A stretch of DNA of 64,000 bases. Source: Methanobacterium paludis (GTDB taxonomy: Archaea > Methanobacteriota > Methanobacteria > Methanobacteriales > Methanobacteriaceae). The stretch is from contig NC_015574.1 in the NCBI RefSeq assembly GCF_000214725.1, forward strand, positions 186,001 to 250,000, given 5' to 3'. The notes beneath the pieces were generated by a model. It saw nothing but the letters and a program-made list of their open reading frames with translations, did not search any database and was not told the origin of the DNA. The translations under genes were made by a program, and so were the position numbers. This document shows positions 63,730-64,000 of the stretch, one piece after another. Position 1 is the first letter of the stretch. Every line of letters starts with the position of its first letter.

Positions 63730-64000
63730 TTAATTTCTATTTTATTAACTAATTTTTAATTAATCTAAAATTATATGGTTATAACTGCTTTTGCTGCTGA
63801 TAATATATTACTGCGCAGGTTATATTTTGATAGACTATATCAGAGACAGTTTCATCCAAAAAACCATAGAAATGATTAGGGAAATTTTTATCCTCCAAAT
63901 ATAATTTTAATTTAAATTTTTTTATTTAATATATTTTAGCAGATTTATAGATAGTTTTTTAGATTTTAGTGCAGTTAATATTATTAAATGAAATAGGTTT
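63730..64000. other. AT-rich window end
   Basis: About 270 bases after mptD with no gene or clear hairpin; AT-rich, continuing past the window. Confidence 0.4.

Overview
The window is AT-rich archaeal DNA from a hydrogenotrophic methanogen of the order Methanobacteriales, most likely a mesophilic Methanobacterium-type organism. The evidence is the coenzyme F420 genes (cofH, arfA, cofD, cofE), the methyl-CoM reductase component A2 ATPase with a methanogenesis-marker-type cysteine protein, GatD/GatE, PurO, archaetidylserine synthase and decarboxylase, a three-gene vorCBA ketoisovalerate oxidoreductase, MreB (in archaea largely confined to pseudomurein-walled methanogens) and a DUF515-type membrane protein. 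Intergenic DNA is very AT-rich. Most starts have a GGTG or GGAGG ribosome-binding site, and in many genes this moves the start downstream of the longest open frame. I see no insertion sequence, prophage or CRISPR array.

Layout. 0-2.4 kb: cofH, an intron-containing tRNA-Met, a CBS-pair protein. 2.5-8.8 kb: a patch of bacterial-looking accessory genes (DUF1254/DUF1214 protein, YrhK-like membrane protein, glutamate decarboxylase, DHA2 efflux pump). 9.2-17.4 kb: thiC, a glutaredoxin/ferredoxin-disulfide reductase pair, a winged-helix regulator followed by the remnant of a second copy of its 3' end, a multi-PAS kinase without the usual phosphoacceptor His, and DNA ligase. 17.9-24 kb: OB-fold protein, GT2/flippase-like pair, phosphoglucosamine mutase, small zinc protein, archaeoflavoprotein, adenosine-specific kinase. 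24.3-35.5 kb: a 7TM-PAS kinase, an XRE-cupin regulator with an acyl-CoA synthetase and vorCBA, then a second 2-oxoacid:ferredoxin oxidoreductase. 35.8-45.6 kb: ExoIII, DUF998 protein, gatD/gatE, thioredoxin reductase, an endonuclease-IV-like protein, a degenerate Fic protein, an AAA ATPase.

45.9-54.6 kb (mainly minus strand): atwA, marker-9-like protein, precorrin-2 dehydrogenase and hemA link F430/tetrapyrrole supply to methyl-CoM reductase activation. A Dus-like protein, arfA-cofD and cofE follow (F420 synthesis), then purO. 54.7-63.7 kb is an envelope block: ExbD/ExbB, RNase HII, MreB with an unknown partner, archaetidylserine decarboxylase and synthase, DUF515 protein and a sortase, ending with mptD (methanopterin).

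Most notable observations: (1) a sortase next to the archaetidylethanolamine pathway, which suggests lipid-linked protein anchoring; (2) atwA carries what looks like a pair of compensating frameshifts just after its first ABC signature, inside a stretch of very different codon usage; (3) a histidine kinase and a Fic protein have each lost their expected catalytic His while keeping the rest of the fold; (4) several tandem or inverted motifs sit in promoter regions.
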